Below, piece by piece: positions 43,856 to 52,391 of a stretch of 64,000 nt of DNA. Under the pieces are notes generated by a model, which ran no database searches, was not told where the DNA came from, and saw only the letters and a program-made list of their open reading frames with translations. The position numbers and the translations under genes were made by a program. The stretch is taken from positions 124,001 through 188,000 of the forward strand of contig JANYDK010000083.1 of the NCBI GenBank assembly GCA_025363655.1. The letters run 5' to 3'. Positions within the stretch are counted from its first letter, which is position 1. Each line of letters begins with the position of its first letter. The stretch is from Deltaproteobacteria bacterium. GTDB lineage: Bacteria > Myxococcota_A > Polyangia > Polyangiales > JADJMO01.

Positions 43856-45709
43856 ATGAGTGTTCCGACCTCGTCCCAGAGTGACCGCCGCAATCCGATT
43901 CTCTCGCGCGTGCCCTTCGAGGCGCTCGTCGAGATCGCCGCGCCGCAAGGCACGTCGTTCGAAGCGGAGAGCATCGACTTGTCGGCGACCGGCATGCACC
44001 TGCGCACCGCCTACCTGCCGGAGGTCGGCACTGCGCTCACCTTCCGCTTCGAAGGCGCGAGCGAGACGCCGCCGATCCTCGCCGGTGGTCAGGTGGTTTG
44101 GGCTCACGACGGCCCCGAGGGTTGCGAGTTCGGCGTTCGCTTCGCCGAGCTCGAGGCGAAGAACGCCGCCGCCATTCGTCAGATCGTCGGCGTCTCGGTC
44201 GAACCGCCGGCGGAGGCGCCGAAGACGCTGATCGGTGTCGGCCCTGTCGATGGACCGACCTCGACGCCGCGTCTCTCGATCAAGCCTGGATCGCCGGTCC
44301 GAATTCACATCGAGGGCGTCAGCGCACCGATGCGCGCGACGCTCCGCGACGACGCCAGCAGGGGCGCGATCGTCGGCAGCGAGCTGAAGATGCTGCGCCT
44401 CGGCGCCGTCGTCGAGCTCGAGGACAAGGAGCACCGCACGCGTCGCTCGGCCCGCGTCGACGGCGTCGACTGCGAGATCGACGACGAATCGAAGATTCCG
44501 CAGCTGGTCGTGCGCCTCCGCTACGACGTCGCTGCCACCGCCGTCACTGCCGGAACTTCCGTGAACGAAGGAGCAAGCATGGGGACCGCGAAGAACGACG
44601 GGCCGGCGATCATCGCTGCTCCGCGCGAGGCGACGATGCCGCCGCCCGCGATGTCGAAGAGCGAGACGATCGGCTTCGATCGCACCGAGAAGATCGAACA
44701 CGAGACCCAGGCGAGAGACGACGCGCGCGAGAGCGACGGCGAGGCGATGGGCGCGAGCTCGCAGCAGCGCATCTCGCTTCCGGTCGCCGAAGAGTCGGGC
44801 AAGCTCGACGTCGTCGCCGACGGAATGAAGAAGGTCGGCTCGGCGATGCGCGACGCGATGTCGGGCGCCGGGGCGATCGCCGCGCGCTTCGGTCTCCGCG
44901 CCAAGAACACCGTCTCTCTCCTCAAGGGGCGTGCCGGAAGTGGTCGCGGCGAGGAAGAGGTGCGACGGACGACGTCGCCCGCACCGGGAAATGCAGGTCA
45001 AAAGTCGCGCGTGCTTCGTCCCCAGGGAGCATCGCGAGATTTCCTCAACTCGATGAATGGGGAGGGGAGTGAGGAGGGCGTCATGCAAGAGATCGACACC
45101 AAGAAGTCCGCGCGTCGTAAGCAAATCGGGATCGCGATGGGAGTCGGGCTCGCGCTCGTCCTCGCCTTCTTCGCCTTCCGCAAACCCAAGAGCGCGCCGG
45201 TCGTGCAAGCGCCCGCGCCCGAGCTCGCGCCGGCACCCGCACCTGCGCCGCTCCCCGTCGCGCCGATCGACACCAACGCGGTGATGGGGAACGCAGCGCC
45301 GCTCGCTGCCGCTGCGCCGCTCGCCGGTGAGCCGACCGGCGTCGACGGTAGCGGCAAGCCCAACCCCTTCGGCACCACCACGGTGAAGAAGGGCACGCGC
45401 ATGACGCTGCACCTCGATGGGCCGATCACCGAGCTGCGTGGCATCGCCACCACCAACGGCTTCGTCGTCGCCGTCCCCAACCGCAAGTCGACCGAGGCGG
45501 CCAACCCGCTCGCGGCCAAGGACGCGCGCATCGCCTCCGCCAAGGTCGCCAACGTTCCTGGCGGCGCCGAGCTGACCATCACCTTCAAGGACAACGTCCC
45601 GAGCTACGTCGTCCGCGCCAAGGGCGACGCGCTCGAGATCGTCCTCTCGAAGGACAAGGCCGTCGCGAAGAAGCCCGCCAAGAAGGCGCCGGCGAAGAAG
45701 AAGAAGTAA
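43856..45709 (+). CDS. PilZ-domain transmembrane protein with basic C-terminus
   Basis: A 617-residue protein. The N-terminal region (~12-105) is a PilZ domain, predicted c-di-GMP binder: RRNPILSRVPFEALVEI and SIDLSATGMHLRT match the RxxxR and D/NxSxxG motifs, the first being imperfect. A second beta-rich domain (~125-225) looks like a divergent PilZ or YcgR-like fold. A charged disordered section (~230-415) precedes a transmembrane helix (~425-445; QIGIAMGVGLALVLAFFAF). The external part has a Pro/Ala linker and a beta domain (~505-590) resembling AMIN-type domains, then a Lys-rich tail ending KKAPAKKKK. GGGAG lies before the ATG at 43856. It may link c-di-GMP to the envelope. A terminator follows. 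Confidence 0.8.
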   Translation: MSVPTSSQSDRRNPILSRVPFEALVEIAAPQGTSFEAESIDLSATGMHLRTAYLPEVGTALTFRFEGASETPPILAGGQVVWAHDGPEGCEFGVRFAELEAKNAAAIRQIVGVSVEPPAEAPKTLIGVGPVDGPTSTPRLSIKPGSPVRIHIEGVSAPMRATLRDDASRGAIVGSELKMLRLGAVVELEDKEHRTRRSARVDGVDCEIDDESKIPQLVVRLRYDVAATAVTAGTSVNEGASMGTAKNDGPAIIAAPREATMPPPAMSKSETIGFDRTEKIEHETQARDDARESDGEAMGASSQQRISLPVAEESGKLDVVADGMKKVGSAMRDAMSGAGAIAARFGLRAKNTVSLLKGRAGSGRGEEEVRRTTSPAPGNAGQKSRVLRPQGASRDFLNSMNGEGSEEGVMQEIDTKKSARRKQIGIAMGVGLALVLAFFAFRKPKSAPVVQAPAPELAPAPAPAPLPVAPIDTNAVMGNAAPLAAAAPLAGEPTGVDGSGKPNPFGTTTVKKGTRMTLHLDGPITELRGIATTNGFVVAVPNRKSTEAANPLAAKDARIASAKVANVPGGAELTITFKDNVPSYVVRAKGDALEIVLSKDKAVAKKPAKKAPAKKKK

Positions 45710-45730
45710 CTCGCGAACACGAGTGAAGAG

Positions 45731-45769
45731 AGACGACCTCGCCCCCCGCGGCGGGGTCGTCTTCGTTTT
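45731..45769 (+). terminator. Rho-independent terminator after the PilZ gene
   Basis: AGACGACC (45731-45738) pairs with GGTCGTCT (45755-45762); the GC-rich loop can pair further (CCGC/GCGG). TCGTTTT follows. It begins 21 bases after the stop. Confidence 0.87.
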
Positions 45770-45824
45770 GTCGGCGCAGGCCGGCACAGTTTCGATGGCT
45801 CGCGGCTTGCTGCTACACGAGGGC

Positions 45825-46853
45825 ATGCTGCCTGTTCGCCCGCTCGCCCTTCGCGCCATTTTTCGCAGCCTCGTCCTCGGCTCCCTCGGCGTTCCCCTCG
45901 TCGCATGTGGAGGCCAAGTCGGCGGTGACCATGTCGGCAACGATGGTGGCAACGACACCAAGGAATCACCGAAGGACGCCGATGTCCCCGACGCCTGCGT
46001 CACCTCGCCGATCTCGAGCACGGCTGGGCCGTGCGACGTGATCGTCGAGTACTACGCCTGCGCGGTGCCGGGCGTGCACACGGGCGTCTCCATCCCCGGG
46101 GCCACCTGCACGAGCCTCTGCGGATTCGATTCGGGCTACGTCAATTGCTACGCGACCAACGCCGAAAGTGATCCGCACGTGGTCTTGCACTGCACGACCT
46201 GCGTGACGGGACGTAGACCGGCCGGCTACGTGCTCGAGGTCGGCGATGGCTCGCAGGAGCTCGGCGCCGTCTTCGCGCGCATCGCCGAGCTCGAAGCGGC
46301 GTCGATCGATGCGTTTGCCATCCTCGAGCGCGAGCTCGTGCTGCATGGCGCGCCGACTGCGCTCGTCGCTTCCGCGCGACGCTCGCGACGCGAGGAAATC
46401 CAGCACGCGCGCGCGATGCGACGGGTCGCGAAACGATTCGGCGGAAGCCCACGCATTCCGAAGGTCGCGCCACGCCCGCCGCGTGATCTCCGCGCACTCG
46501 CGCTCGACAACGCCATCGAGGGTTGCATCCGCGAAGCGTTCGGCGCGCTCGTCGCCACCCACCAGGCGATGACCGCGAAGGACGAGACGATCCGCGTCGA
46601 GATGGCTCGCATCGCCGAGGACGAGACGAGGCACGCTGCCTTCTCGCTTGCCCTCGCGGCGTGGCTCGACGGCGTCATGGACGACTCGGCGCGCGCCGAG
46701 GTCGATGCGGCGAGACGTCGCGCGCTCACCGAGCTCGAGCGCGAAGTCGATGCGCCGGTCGCGCCCGCCTTGGTCGCTCTCGCTGGTTTCCCCGATCGCG
46801 CGGCCTCGCTCCGTCTCTTCACTGGCCTGCGCGAAGCGCTGCTTGCGTCCTGA
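45825..46853 (+). CDS. Lipoprotein with Cys-rich region and ferritin-like diiron domain
   Basis: A 342-residue exported protein. The signal peptide ends in the lipobox GVPLVAC, followed by a Gly/Asp-rich linker. Residues ~60-150 hold about eight cysteines (CVTSPI, GPCDV, YYACAV, ATCTSLCGF, NCYATN, HCTTCVTG). Residues ~160-315 form a ferritin-like four-helix bundle with the E...ExxH...E...ExxH iron-ligand pattern: RIAELEAASIDAF, REEIQHARAM, CIREAFGALVATHQ and EDETRHAAFS. Ferritin-like domains are rarely seen on envelope lipoproteins, and the Cys-rich part has no known match. The ATG at 45825 gives a compact signal peptide; earlier in-frame starts place extra sequence before it. Function may be iron, oxidant or metal handling outside the cytoplasm. 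Confidence 0.82.
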   Translation: MLPVRPLALRAIFRSLVLGSLGVPLVACGGQVGGDHVGNDGGNDTKESPKDADVPDACVTSPISSTAGPCDVIVEYYACAVPGVHTGVSIPGATCTSLCGFDSGYVNCYATNAESDPHVVLHCTTCVTGRRPAGYVLEVGDGSQELGAVFARIAELEAASIDAFAILERELVLHGAPTALVASARRSRREEIQHARAMRRVAKRFGGSPRIPKVAPRPPRDLRALALDNAIEGCIREAFGALVATHQAMTAKDETIRVEMARIAEDETRHAAFSLALAAWLDGVMDDSARAEVDAARRRALTELEREVDAPVAPALVALAGFPDRAASLRLFTGLREALLAS

Positions 46854-46921
46854 GTGTGCGTCGCGACTCGATTCGCGCCGCGCAGCTACGCACCGCCGCG
46901 CCGGTGTTAGGCTCGTCGGCA

Positions 46922-47500
46922 ATGGCTCACCCCTGGCACGACATTCCCATCGATGAACCGGTCGAAGAGGGTTTCCCCGCGCTCATCGAGATCCCCAAGG
47001 GCTCGAAGAACAAGTACGAGCTCGACAAGAAGACCGGGCTCCTGATGCTCGATCGCGTGCTCTTCTCCGCGGTCCACTACCCGGCCAACTACGGCTTCAT
47101 TCCCCGCACCTTCTGCGACGACGGTGATCCGCTCGACGTCCTCGTCCTCGGTCAAGAGCCGGTGGCGCCGCTCACCATCGTTCGCGCGCGCGCCGTCGGC
47201 GTGATGTCGATGCGCGACGAGAAGGGGCTCGACGACAAGATCATCGCCATCAGCCTCTTCGATCCGGCGGTCTCGGCTTACACGCACATCCGCGAATTGC
47301 CGCAGCACGTGCTCACCGAGCTGAAGCGCTTCTTCGAAGACTACAAGACGCTCGAAAAGAAGCAGGTCGTCGTCGAGGACTTCTCCGGCCCGTTCGAGGC
47401 GAACAAGGTCATCCGCGAAGGCATGCGCGGCTACCAGGTGATGACCCCGAGCGGTCGCATCCCGGTCGCCAAGCCGCGGAACACCGACCCGCCGAAGTAG
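46922..47500 (+). CDS. ppa: Inorganic pyrophosphatase, family I
   Basis: A 192-residue family I soluble pyrophosphatase, which hydrolyses PPi from biosynthesis. The metal-binding signature DDGDPLDVLVL is present, with EIPKGSKNKYELDKKTG at the substrate pocket, DRVLFSAVHYPANYGFIPRTF, and the C-terminal EDYKTLEKKQVVVEDFSG-type helix (seen as DYKTLEKKQVVVEDF). Length is slightly longer than E. coli Ppa through a C-terminal Pro-rich tail. The ATG at 46922 matches the family start; a TAGGCT box sits 8 bases upstream. The frame is open through the previous gene but that is an overlap artefact. Confidence 0.95.
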   Translation: MAHPWHDIPIDEPVEEGFPALIEIPKGSKNKYELDKKTGLLMLDRVLFSAVHYPANYGFIPRTFCDDGDPLDVLVLGQEPVAPLTIVRARAVGVMSMRDEKGLDDKIIAISLFDPAVSAYTHIRELPQHVLTELKRFFEDYKTLEKKQVVVEDFSGPFEANKVIREGMRGYQVMTPSGRIPVAKPRNTDPPK

Positions 47501-47537
47501 GCGAGCGGACCGAGCCGCAGGCGAGATCCAGCGAGCG

Positions 47538-47563
47538 GCCAAAGTTGCGAAGCAATCTTTGGC
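47538..47563. repeat. Hairpin element containing GCAATCTTTGGC
   Basis: GCCAAAG-TTGC (47538-47548) pairs with GCAA-t-CTTTGGC (47552-47563), an 11-bp stem with one bulged T and a GAA loop. No T-tract follows. It is in the gap after ppa. GCAATCTTTGGC recurs at 6331-6342 after the cyclase gene, without the left arm. Confidence 0.5.
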
Positions 47564-47621
47564 TTCAAGTGATTCGAGCCTCTATCGTCTCCCCATCGAC
47601 TTGGGGTTAGCCTTGCCCGCG

Positions 47622-49022
47622 ATGGGTAACGCGCACCTCTTGGTGGTCGACGACGAGCCGAACATCCTGACGACGCTCTCGACCGCGCTGCGGCTCGAGG
47701 GCTACTCCGTCGACGTCGCCGGAGGGGTGCGCGTCGCCGAAGAGAAGCTGCAGAAGCGCGCCTACGACCTCTTGCTCCTCGACATCGCGCTCCCCGATGG
47801 CGACGGCATCGACATGCTGACGCGGCTGCGTGCTGCGCGAAACGAGATCCCGTGCATCGTCATGAGCGGTCACGGCACCATCGACACCGCGGTGAAGGCG
47901 ACGCGCCTCGGAGCGCTCGATTTCCTGGAGAAACCGCTCTCCACCGATCGCCTGCTCCTCGTCCTCGACAACACCCTTCGCCTCGTCCGCGCCGAGGCCG
48001 AGGCCCGCGAGCTCAAGGCGCAGGCCGGTTGGGACGGAGAGATTCTCGGCGACTCTCCGGCGATGCTCCAGCTCCGCGAGCGCATCGCGCGTGCTGCCAA
48101 GGCGAAGGACGCCAACGTCCTCGTCACCGGTGAACGTGGCACCGGGAAAGAGCTCGTCGCGCGCGCCATCCACTTGCAGTCACCGCGCGCGAAGGGGCCG
48201 CTCGAGAAGCTCAACTGCGCGGCGGTGCCAGGCGAGCTGATCGAGAGCGAGCTCTTCGGTCACGAGGCGGGCGCGTTCACCGGCGCCACCAAGTCACGCC
48301 GCGGAAAGTTCGAGCGCGCCAACCGCGGCACGCTCTTCCTCGACGAGGTCGGCGACATGCCGATGCCGATGCAGGCGAAGCTCCTCCGCGTGCTGCAAGA
48401 GCGAGAAATCGAGCGTGTCGGTGGTGGTGACGTCATCAAGATCGACGTCCGCGTGGTCGCCGCGACGAACCGCGATTTGGTCGCCGCCACCTCGACCGGT
48501 GCGTTCCGACCCGACCTCTACGATCGCTTGCACGTCCTCCCGATCGAGATCCCGACGCTGCGTGCGCGTCGCGAAGACATCCCCAATCTCACGCGTCACT
48601 TCCTCGAGCTCACCTCGCGCGCCAACGATCGGCGCGGCATGAAGATGACCGACGACGCGCTCGACGTGCTCTCCGGGTACTCCTTCCCCGGCAACGTCCG
48701 CGAGCTGAAGAACCTCATCGAGCGGCTCGTCATCCTCAGCCCCGACGAGACCATCGACGCCGAGCAGGTGCGCAGCTTCCTTCCGCAGGCGGGCGTGCCG
48801 GCGGCGGGCGGGCTCTTCCGCGCGACGGTGCCCTTCCGCGTCCTCGTCGAGGAGGCCGAGCGCACCATTCTCCAAGAAGCATTGAAACATTATGGAAATC
48901 AGATGGCCGCCACCGCGCGCGGTCTCGATCTCGAGCGAAGCCACCTCTACAAGAAGTTCCGCGCGCTCGGGCTTCGCGAGAAGCCCAAGGATGGCGAAGA
49001 CGAGCCGCTCGAGTCGTCGTAG
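47622..49022 (+). CDS. NtrC-type sigma-54 response regulator
   Basis: A 466-residue enhancer-binding protein. The receiver domain (~3-120) has acidic VDDEP, the phospho-acceptor Asp in LLLLDIALPDGDGID, the conserved serine in VMSGHG and lysine in LEKPLS. The AAA+ domain (~140-375) has Walker A GERGTGKELVAR, the sigma-54-contacting GAFTGATKSRRGKFE loop and FLDEVGDMP. The C-terminal HTH is NQMAATARGLDLERSHLYKKF. It is expected to activate RpoN-dependent promoters after phosphorylation by a histidine kinase, which is not encoded nearby. The ATG at 47622 follows a TAGCCT box at 47608-47613 by 8 bases, and the earlier in-frame codons lack a start with a ribosome site. Confidence 0.93.
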   Translation: MGNAHLLVVDDEPNILTTLSTALRLEGYSVDVAGGVRVAEEKLQKRAYDLLLLDIALPDGDGIDMLTRLRAARNEIPCIVMSGHGTIDTAVKATRLGALDFLEKPLSTDRLLLVLDNTLRLVRAEAEARELKAQAGWDGEILGDSPAMLQLRERIARAAKAKDANVLVTGERGTGKELVARAIHLQSPRAKGPLEKLNCAAVPGELIESELFGHEAGAFTGATKSRRGKFERANRGTLFLDEVGDMPMPMQAKLLRVLQEREIERVGGGDVIKIDVRVVAATNRDLVAATSTGAFRPDLYDRLHVLPIEIPTLRARREDIPNLTRHFLELTSRANDRRGMKMTDDALDVLSGYSFPGNVRELKNLIERLVILSPDETIDAEQVRSFLPQAGVPAAGGLFRATVPFRVLVEEAERTILQEALKHYGNQMAATARGLDLERSHLYKKFRALGLREKPKDGEDEPLESS

Positions 49023-49067
49023 GCGAGAGCGAGAGGCGTCACGGAGCAACGGAGCAACGGAGCGTAC

Positions 49068-50063
49068 TCAGGTGCGACGAAGGGTGCGGTCGTGCCAGAG
49101 GAGCATTTCGATGGCGCCGGGGCCCTTGTTCCAGATGTAGTCGTGGGGGCCTGGATAAATCGCGAATTCGTGGGCGATTTTTCGTTCGGTCAGCTTCTGA
49201 TCGAAGACGACGAGTGCGTCCTTGTAGACGTCTTGTTCGGAGGTCGTCACGCGTAGGGGGCGGCCCTTGAGCGAGCGTTGTGCCTCGGCGGCGATGCGAT
49301 CGGCCTGCGGTGCATCGAAGACTGCGGGCTGGAGTGAGCCGATGGCGCCGAAGGTCTCGGGGCGCATGAGACCCATCGTCAGCGCACTGATGCCTCCGAG
49401 CGAGACGCCATCGATGCCGGTGGCCGCGGTGGTGGGGATGACCGGCAGCTCTTTGCGTGCGCGAGGAATCACTTTGTCGGCGAGGAAGCGCGCGTAGTCG
49501 TCGAAGGAGACCTCGGCGCTGATCTGTCGCGGTACGAAGGGGCAGACGATGACCAGGCCGCGAAACGGGTTCTTCTCGAGGCTGGCGTTGACCTCGGCGA
49601 GGTGCTCGGGCGTGACCAAGTCGTGGAAGTCGGCGTCGTCGAGCGGCGGCGAGTGGAGCGCGGAGTAGGCCTTGTCGAGCTCGTAGGCCTTGAGCCATCC
49701 GTAGATGCCGGTGATGGGATCGACCGTCTCGCCCATGCCGTGGAGGGCGATGAGGAGCGGGATCTTCTCTTCGCCCTTCGGCAGCGGATCGGGCACCAAC
49801 GCCGCGCACTTGCGTGCCCAGGTGTGATCGAACGGAATCGACAAATCAGGCGGAAAATCCCACTCGATGACGCGTAGCCCGGCCGACGAGTGCACGGGAG
49901 GAGCCGCCGAGACCGAGGCGACGGGAGGCGAGGCGACGCTGGCGGTGGTCGCCGGCTTCTTCGGCGTCGGCGGTACGTCGTCGTCGAAGCCGCGCTTGCA
50001 CGCGGTCGTCATCAGGGCGAGCGCGCCGAGCATCTCGCGACGGGTGACGGACGGGCGCCTCAT
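49068..50063 (-). CDS. Alpha/beta-hydrolase fold esterase-like lipoprotein or Tat substrate
   Basis: A 331-residue secreted esterase-like protein. The N-terminus has RRPSVTRREMLGALALMTTAC: an Arg-Arg pair, a hydrophobic stretch and a cysteine, consistent with export, although the lipobox is weak. A Pro/Ala/Thr linker follows, then the hydrolase core with the oxyanion loop LLIALHGMGE, the nucleophile in GIDGVSLGGISAL (GVSLG), and a candidate catalytic histidine in IYPGPHDYIW. The Asp is not obvious. The ATG at 50063 is preceded by GGAG and chosen over a TTG three bases upstream. The substrate is unknown. It lies next to the GMC oxidoreductase operon on the same strand with 57 bases between. 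Confidence 0.8.
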   Translation of the reverse strand: MRRPSVTRREMLGALALMTTACKRGFDDDVPPTPKKPATTASVASPPVASVSAAPPVHSSAGLRVIEWDFPPDLSIPFDHTWARKCAALVPDPLPKGEEKIPLLIALHGMGETVDPITGIYGWLKAYELDKAYSALHSPPLDDADFHDLVTPEHLAEVNASLEKNPFRGLVIVCPFVPRQISAEVSFDDYARFLADKVIPRARKELPVIPTTAATGIDGVSLGGISALTMGLMRPETFGAIGSLQPAVFDAPQADRIAAEAQRSLKGRPLRVTTSEQDVYKDALVVFDQKLTERKIAHEFAIYPGPHDYIWNKGPGAIEMLLWHDRTLRRT

Positions 50064-50120
50064 CAATCTCCGTCATCAGTCTTCCACATCACGACGCGCG
50101 TGGCCCACTCTCGAGTGTGA

Positions 50121-51653
50121 TCAAGCGCGTGCTGCGGCGACGATGTGTCGAGAAATGTGAAGCGCGAAGGCGTAGATGGAAATTTGCGGGGGGCCGCCGA
50201 GGCTGCTGGGGAAGAGCGAGCCATCGGCGACGAACAGTCCTCGAAGATGATGATGCTCGCCGGTCGACTTCACGACCGAGGTGAAGGGATCTTCACCCAT
50301 GCGTAGCGTGCCCATCGGGTGCACGGCGGTGAGAGGCATCCCGTGTGGGCGAACGACGTCTTCGTCGATGCGGCCGAGCTCGGCGCGGGTGCGCACGATG
50401 CGCGGCGGCACCCCCGGCACCGCGACCTCGGTGGCGCCGGCCGCGAGGAGCAGCTCTGCCGCCGCGCGCACACCCTTGAGCATCTGCGCGCGATCGCCCG
50501 GCGTCATCTCGTAGCGAAGCACCGGACGACCGGCATCGCCGATCGACACCACGCCTTCGGTCTCGTCGTGCACCACCGCGGTGAGCGCGACGAGGTGGCG
50601 ATACCTCCGCATCGCGCCCATGTGGGCCGCGCCGAAGCCCGGCGTCATCGTCGCCGCGCCGATCGGATGGGCAAATGCAGTGGTGATCCAGACGCGGCGA
50701 TCGGACCCTTCGGCGAAGTCGAGGTGCTCGGTGCACTCGTAGCTCTGCGGAATGCCGCGCCAGCCGTCGATGTTCCGATCGTCGAAATAACCAGCGATCG
50801 CCGCGCCGGGGTGGATGTGAAGCTTCTGCCCGAGTTGGTAGTGCGGATCGTGGATGCCGCTCTGCAACGCGAGAAGGGCGCTCCCGACGGCGCTGGCGGC
50901 GAGCACGACCACGCGCGCGCGAATCTTCACCGAGCGTCCGTTCGCTGCGCGCGCCTCGATGCCGCTGACGCGGATGCCGTCATGGAGAACCCGCAGCGCA
51001 CGCACGTCGCAATAGATGCGTGCCCCGGCCGAGAGGGCTACCGGAAGCACGCTTTTTCGTGCGTTGTTCTTCCCGTTGTAGGCGCAGCCGAGCTCGCAGA
51101 AGCCGCTGCGCGCGCAGCCATCGCGGTTGTGCGAGAGGTTGCCGCCACGCCAGCCGAGCGTTTTCACGCCGCGGCGGAGCGCGTCGTTGTTGGCGTTGAT
51201 GTCGTCGTCGTCGATGCGCGTGACGTGGAGATCGCGTTCGATGGCGGCGAAGCTCGGCTCCATCTCGGCGACCGAGCATCCGAGCACGGCGTGCTTCTGC
51301 GCCCATCGGTCGAGAATCTCGGTCGGTGTCCGCTTGCAGAGGTTGGTGTTGTGCACCGTCGAGCCGCCGACGCCGCGCCCTTGGAGGACGGTGATCGCGA
51401 GATCTTCCGTCATCCGTCCGCCCCCTTCGGCGAAGAGCTCGGGGAGCATGTGATCTTCGCGTTGATCGAAATCTTCGGGGAGGTGATCGCTCCCTTCTTC
51501 GAGGGCGACGACGTTGCATCCAGCGCGCGCGAGCTCACGCAGCGCGATCGAGCCGCCGGCGCCGGTGCCGATCACCACCGCGTCGACGTCGAGCACCAGA
51601 TCGCTCTCGAGATCCTTGCCGGAGAGGACGCCCGGCGTGCGCGGAGTCTTCAA
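50121..51653 (-). CDS. GMC-family FAD-dependent oxidoreductase
   Basis: A 510-residue flavoprotein oxidising an alcohol or sugar. The FAD dinucleotide-binding motif is VVIGTGAGGSIALRELARAG (residues ~26-45), a second FAD contact is LQGRGVGGSTVHNTN, and the C-terminal GMC segment has AVHPMGTLRMGEDP and LFVADGSLFPSSLGGPPQ. The presence of CARSGFCELGCAYNGKNNAR-like cysteines in parts (RSGFCELGC) is typical of the gluconate-dehydrogenase-type subgroup. A TTG start overlaps the stop of the upstream Tat-signal gene (TTGA), so the two are coupled. The partner probably supplies export or electron transfer. Confidence 0.88.
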   Translation of the reverse strand: MKTPRTPGVLSGKDLESDLVLDVDAVVIGTGAGGSIALRELARAGCNVVALEEGSDHLPEDFDQREDHMLPELFAEGGGRMTEDLAITVLQGRGVGGSTVHNTNLCKRTPTEILDRWAQKHAVLGCSVAEMEPSFAAIERDLHVTRIDDDDINANNDALRRGVKTLGWRGGNLSHNRDGCARSGFCELGCAYNGKNNARKSVLPVALSAGARIYCDVRALRVLHDGIRVSGIEARAANGRSVKIRARVVVLAASAVGSALLALQSGIHDPHYQLGQKLHIHPGAAIAGYFDDRNIDGWRGIPQSYECTEHLDFAEGSDRRVWITTAFAHPIGAATMTPGFGAAHMGAMRRYRHLVALTAVVHDETEGVVSIGDAGRPVLRYEMTPGDRAQMLKGVRAAAELLLAAGATEVAVPGVPPRIVRTRAELGRIDEDVVRPHGMPLTAVHPMGTLRMGEDPFTSVVKSTGEHHHLRGLFVADGSLFPSSLGGPPQISIYAFALHISRHIVAAARA

Positions 51654-52297
51654 GAACCACCCTGTTTTTCAGGTGATTTCACCACCGGCAGATGACGCTT
51701 CTCGGTCCACCCGTCGAGCGGCCGGTTCACCAAGGGTCCGTCGTAGCCGAGCACGCCCCAGGTGCGCGGGTCGCGGTAGTAGCCCATCATCACCATCGAC
51801 TTGAGTCCGTGGAAGCAGCCGCGCAGCATCCCGAGGCGCGAGCTCTCGAGGCTCCCGAGGACGTGATCTTGTGCGGCGGCGTCGAGCGCGGTGAATCGAT
51901 GAAGGTGTCCGCAGGCAAGCGGCCAGCCGTGTTCGAGAAATCCGAAGAGCGAGGAGGCGTCTTTCTGGATCGGCTCGGAGGCGGCTGCGAGAAACGCGTC
52001 GATGAACTCGCCGACCTGCACTTCGCGCGGGGTCGGCGGCGCGCCCGGCGCATCGTAGGGGACGTCGGCGAGGCAGATGCGCGCCGCGGCGGCGTCGACG
52101 ACGACGAGCTGCCAAGGCCGAAGAAAACGCAACTTCGCCACGCGCGCTGGGTCGACTTCGTACCCAGTGGTGCGAATCGTGGCGATGGCACCGGCGACGG
52201 AGGCGAGACCGCCGAGACCGAGGGCGCGAAGGACGCGACGGCGACCTGGATCGGGCGCGCCATTCGTTGCGGGGCTACGGGGAGGGGGGACGGACAT
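51650..52297 (-). CDS. Tat-exported small subunit, likely partner of the GMC oxidoreductase
   Basis: A 215-residue protein with a twin-arginine type signal (GRRRVLRALGLGGLASVAGA; not a perfect SRRxFLK match) and a helical mature part. The family resemblance is to gluconate 2-dehydrogenase subunit 3 (FIDAFLAAASEPIQKDASSL and SMVMMGYYRDPRTWGVLGYDGP support it, the last close to the Y...GYDGP end of those subunits). Such subunits carry the signal that exports the flavoprotein by hitch-hiking. The start is the ATG at 52297; further upstream in-frame ATGs would lengthen the pre-signal region. Its stop overlaps the GMC start. Confidence 0.8.
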   Translation of the reverse strand: MSVPPPRSPATNGAPDPGRRRVLRALGLGGLASVAGAIATIRTTGYEVDPARVAKLRFLRPWQLVVVDAAAARICLADVPYDAPGAPPTPREVQVGEFIDAFLAAASEPIQKDASSLFGFLEHGWPLACGHLHRFTALDAAAQDHVLGSLESSRLGMLRGCFHGLKSMVMMGYYRDPRTWGVLGYDGPLVNRPLDGWTEKRHLPVVKSPEKQGGS

Positions 52298-52391
52298 GGC
52301 AGGACGAGACGGACGAGGAGTTGGCCGCACGGTGTCCTGTCTACGTACGATCGACAAGCGAGAAAGCCGCGCTTCGGCCTCCGCACGCACC

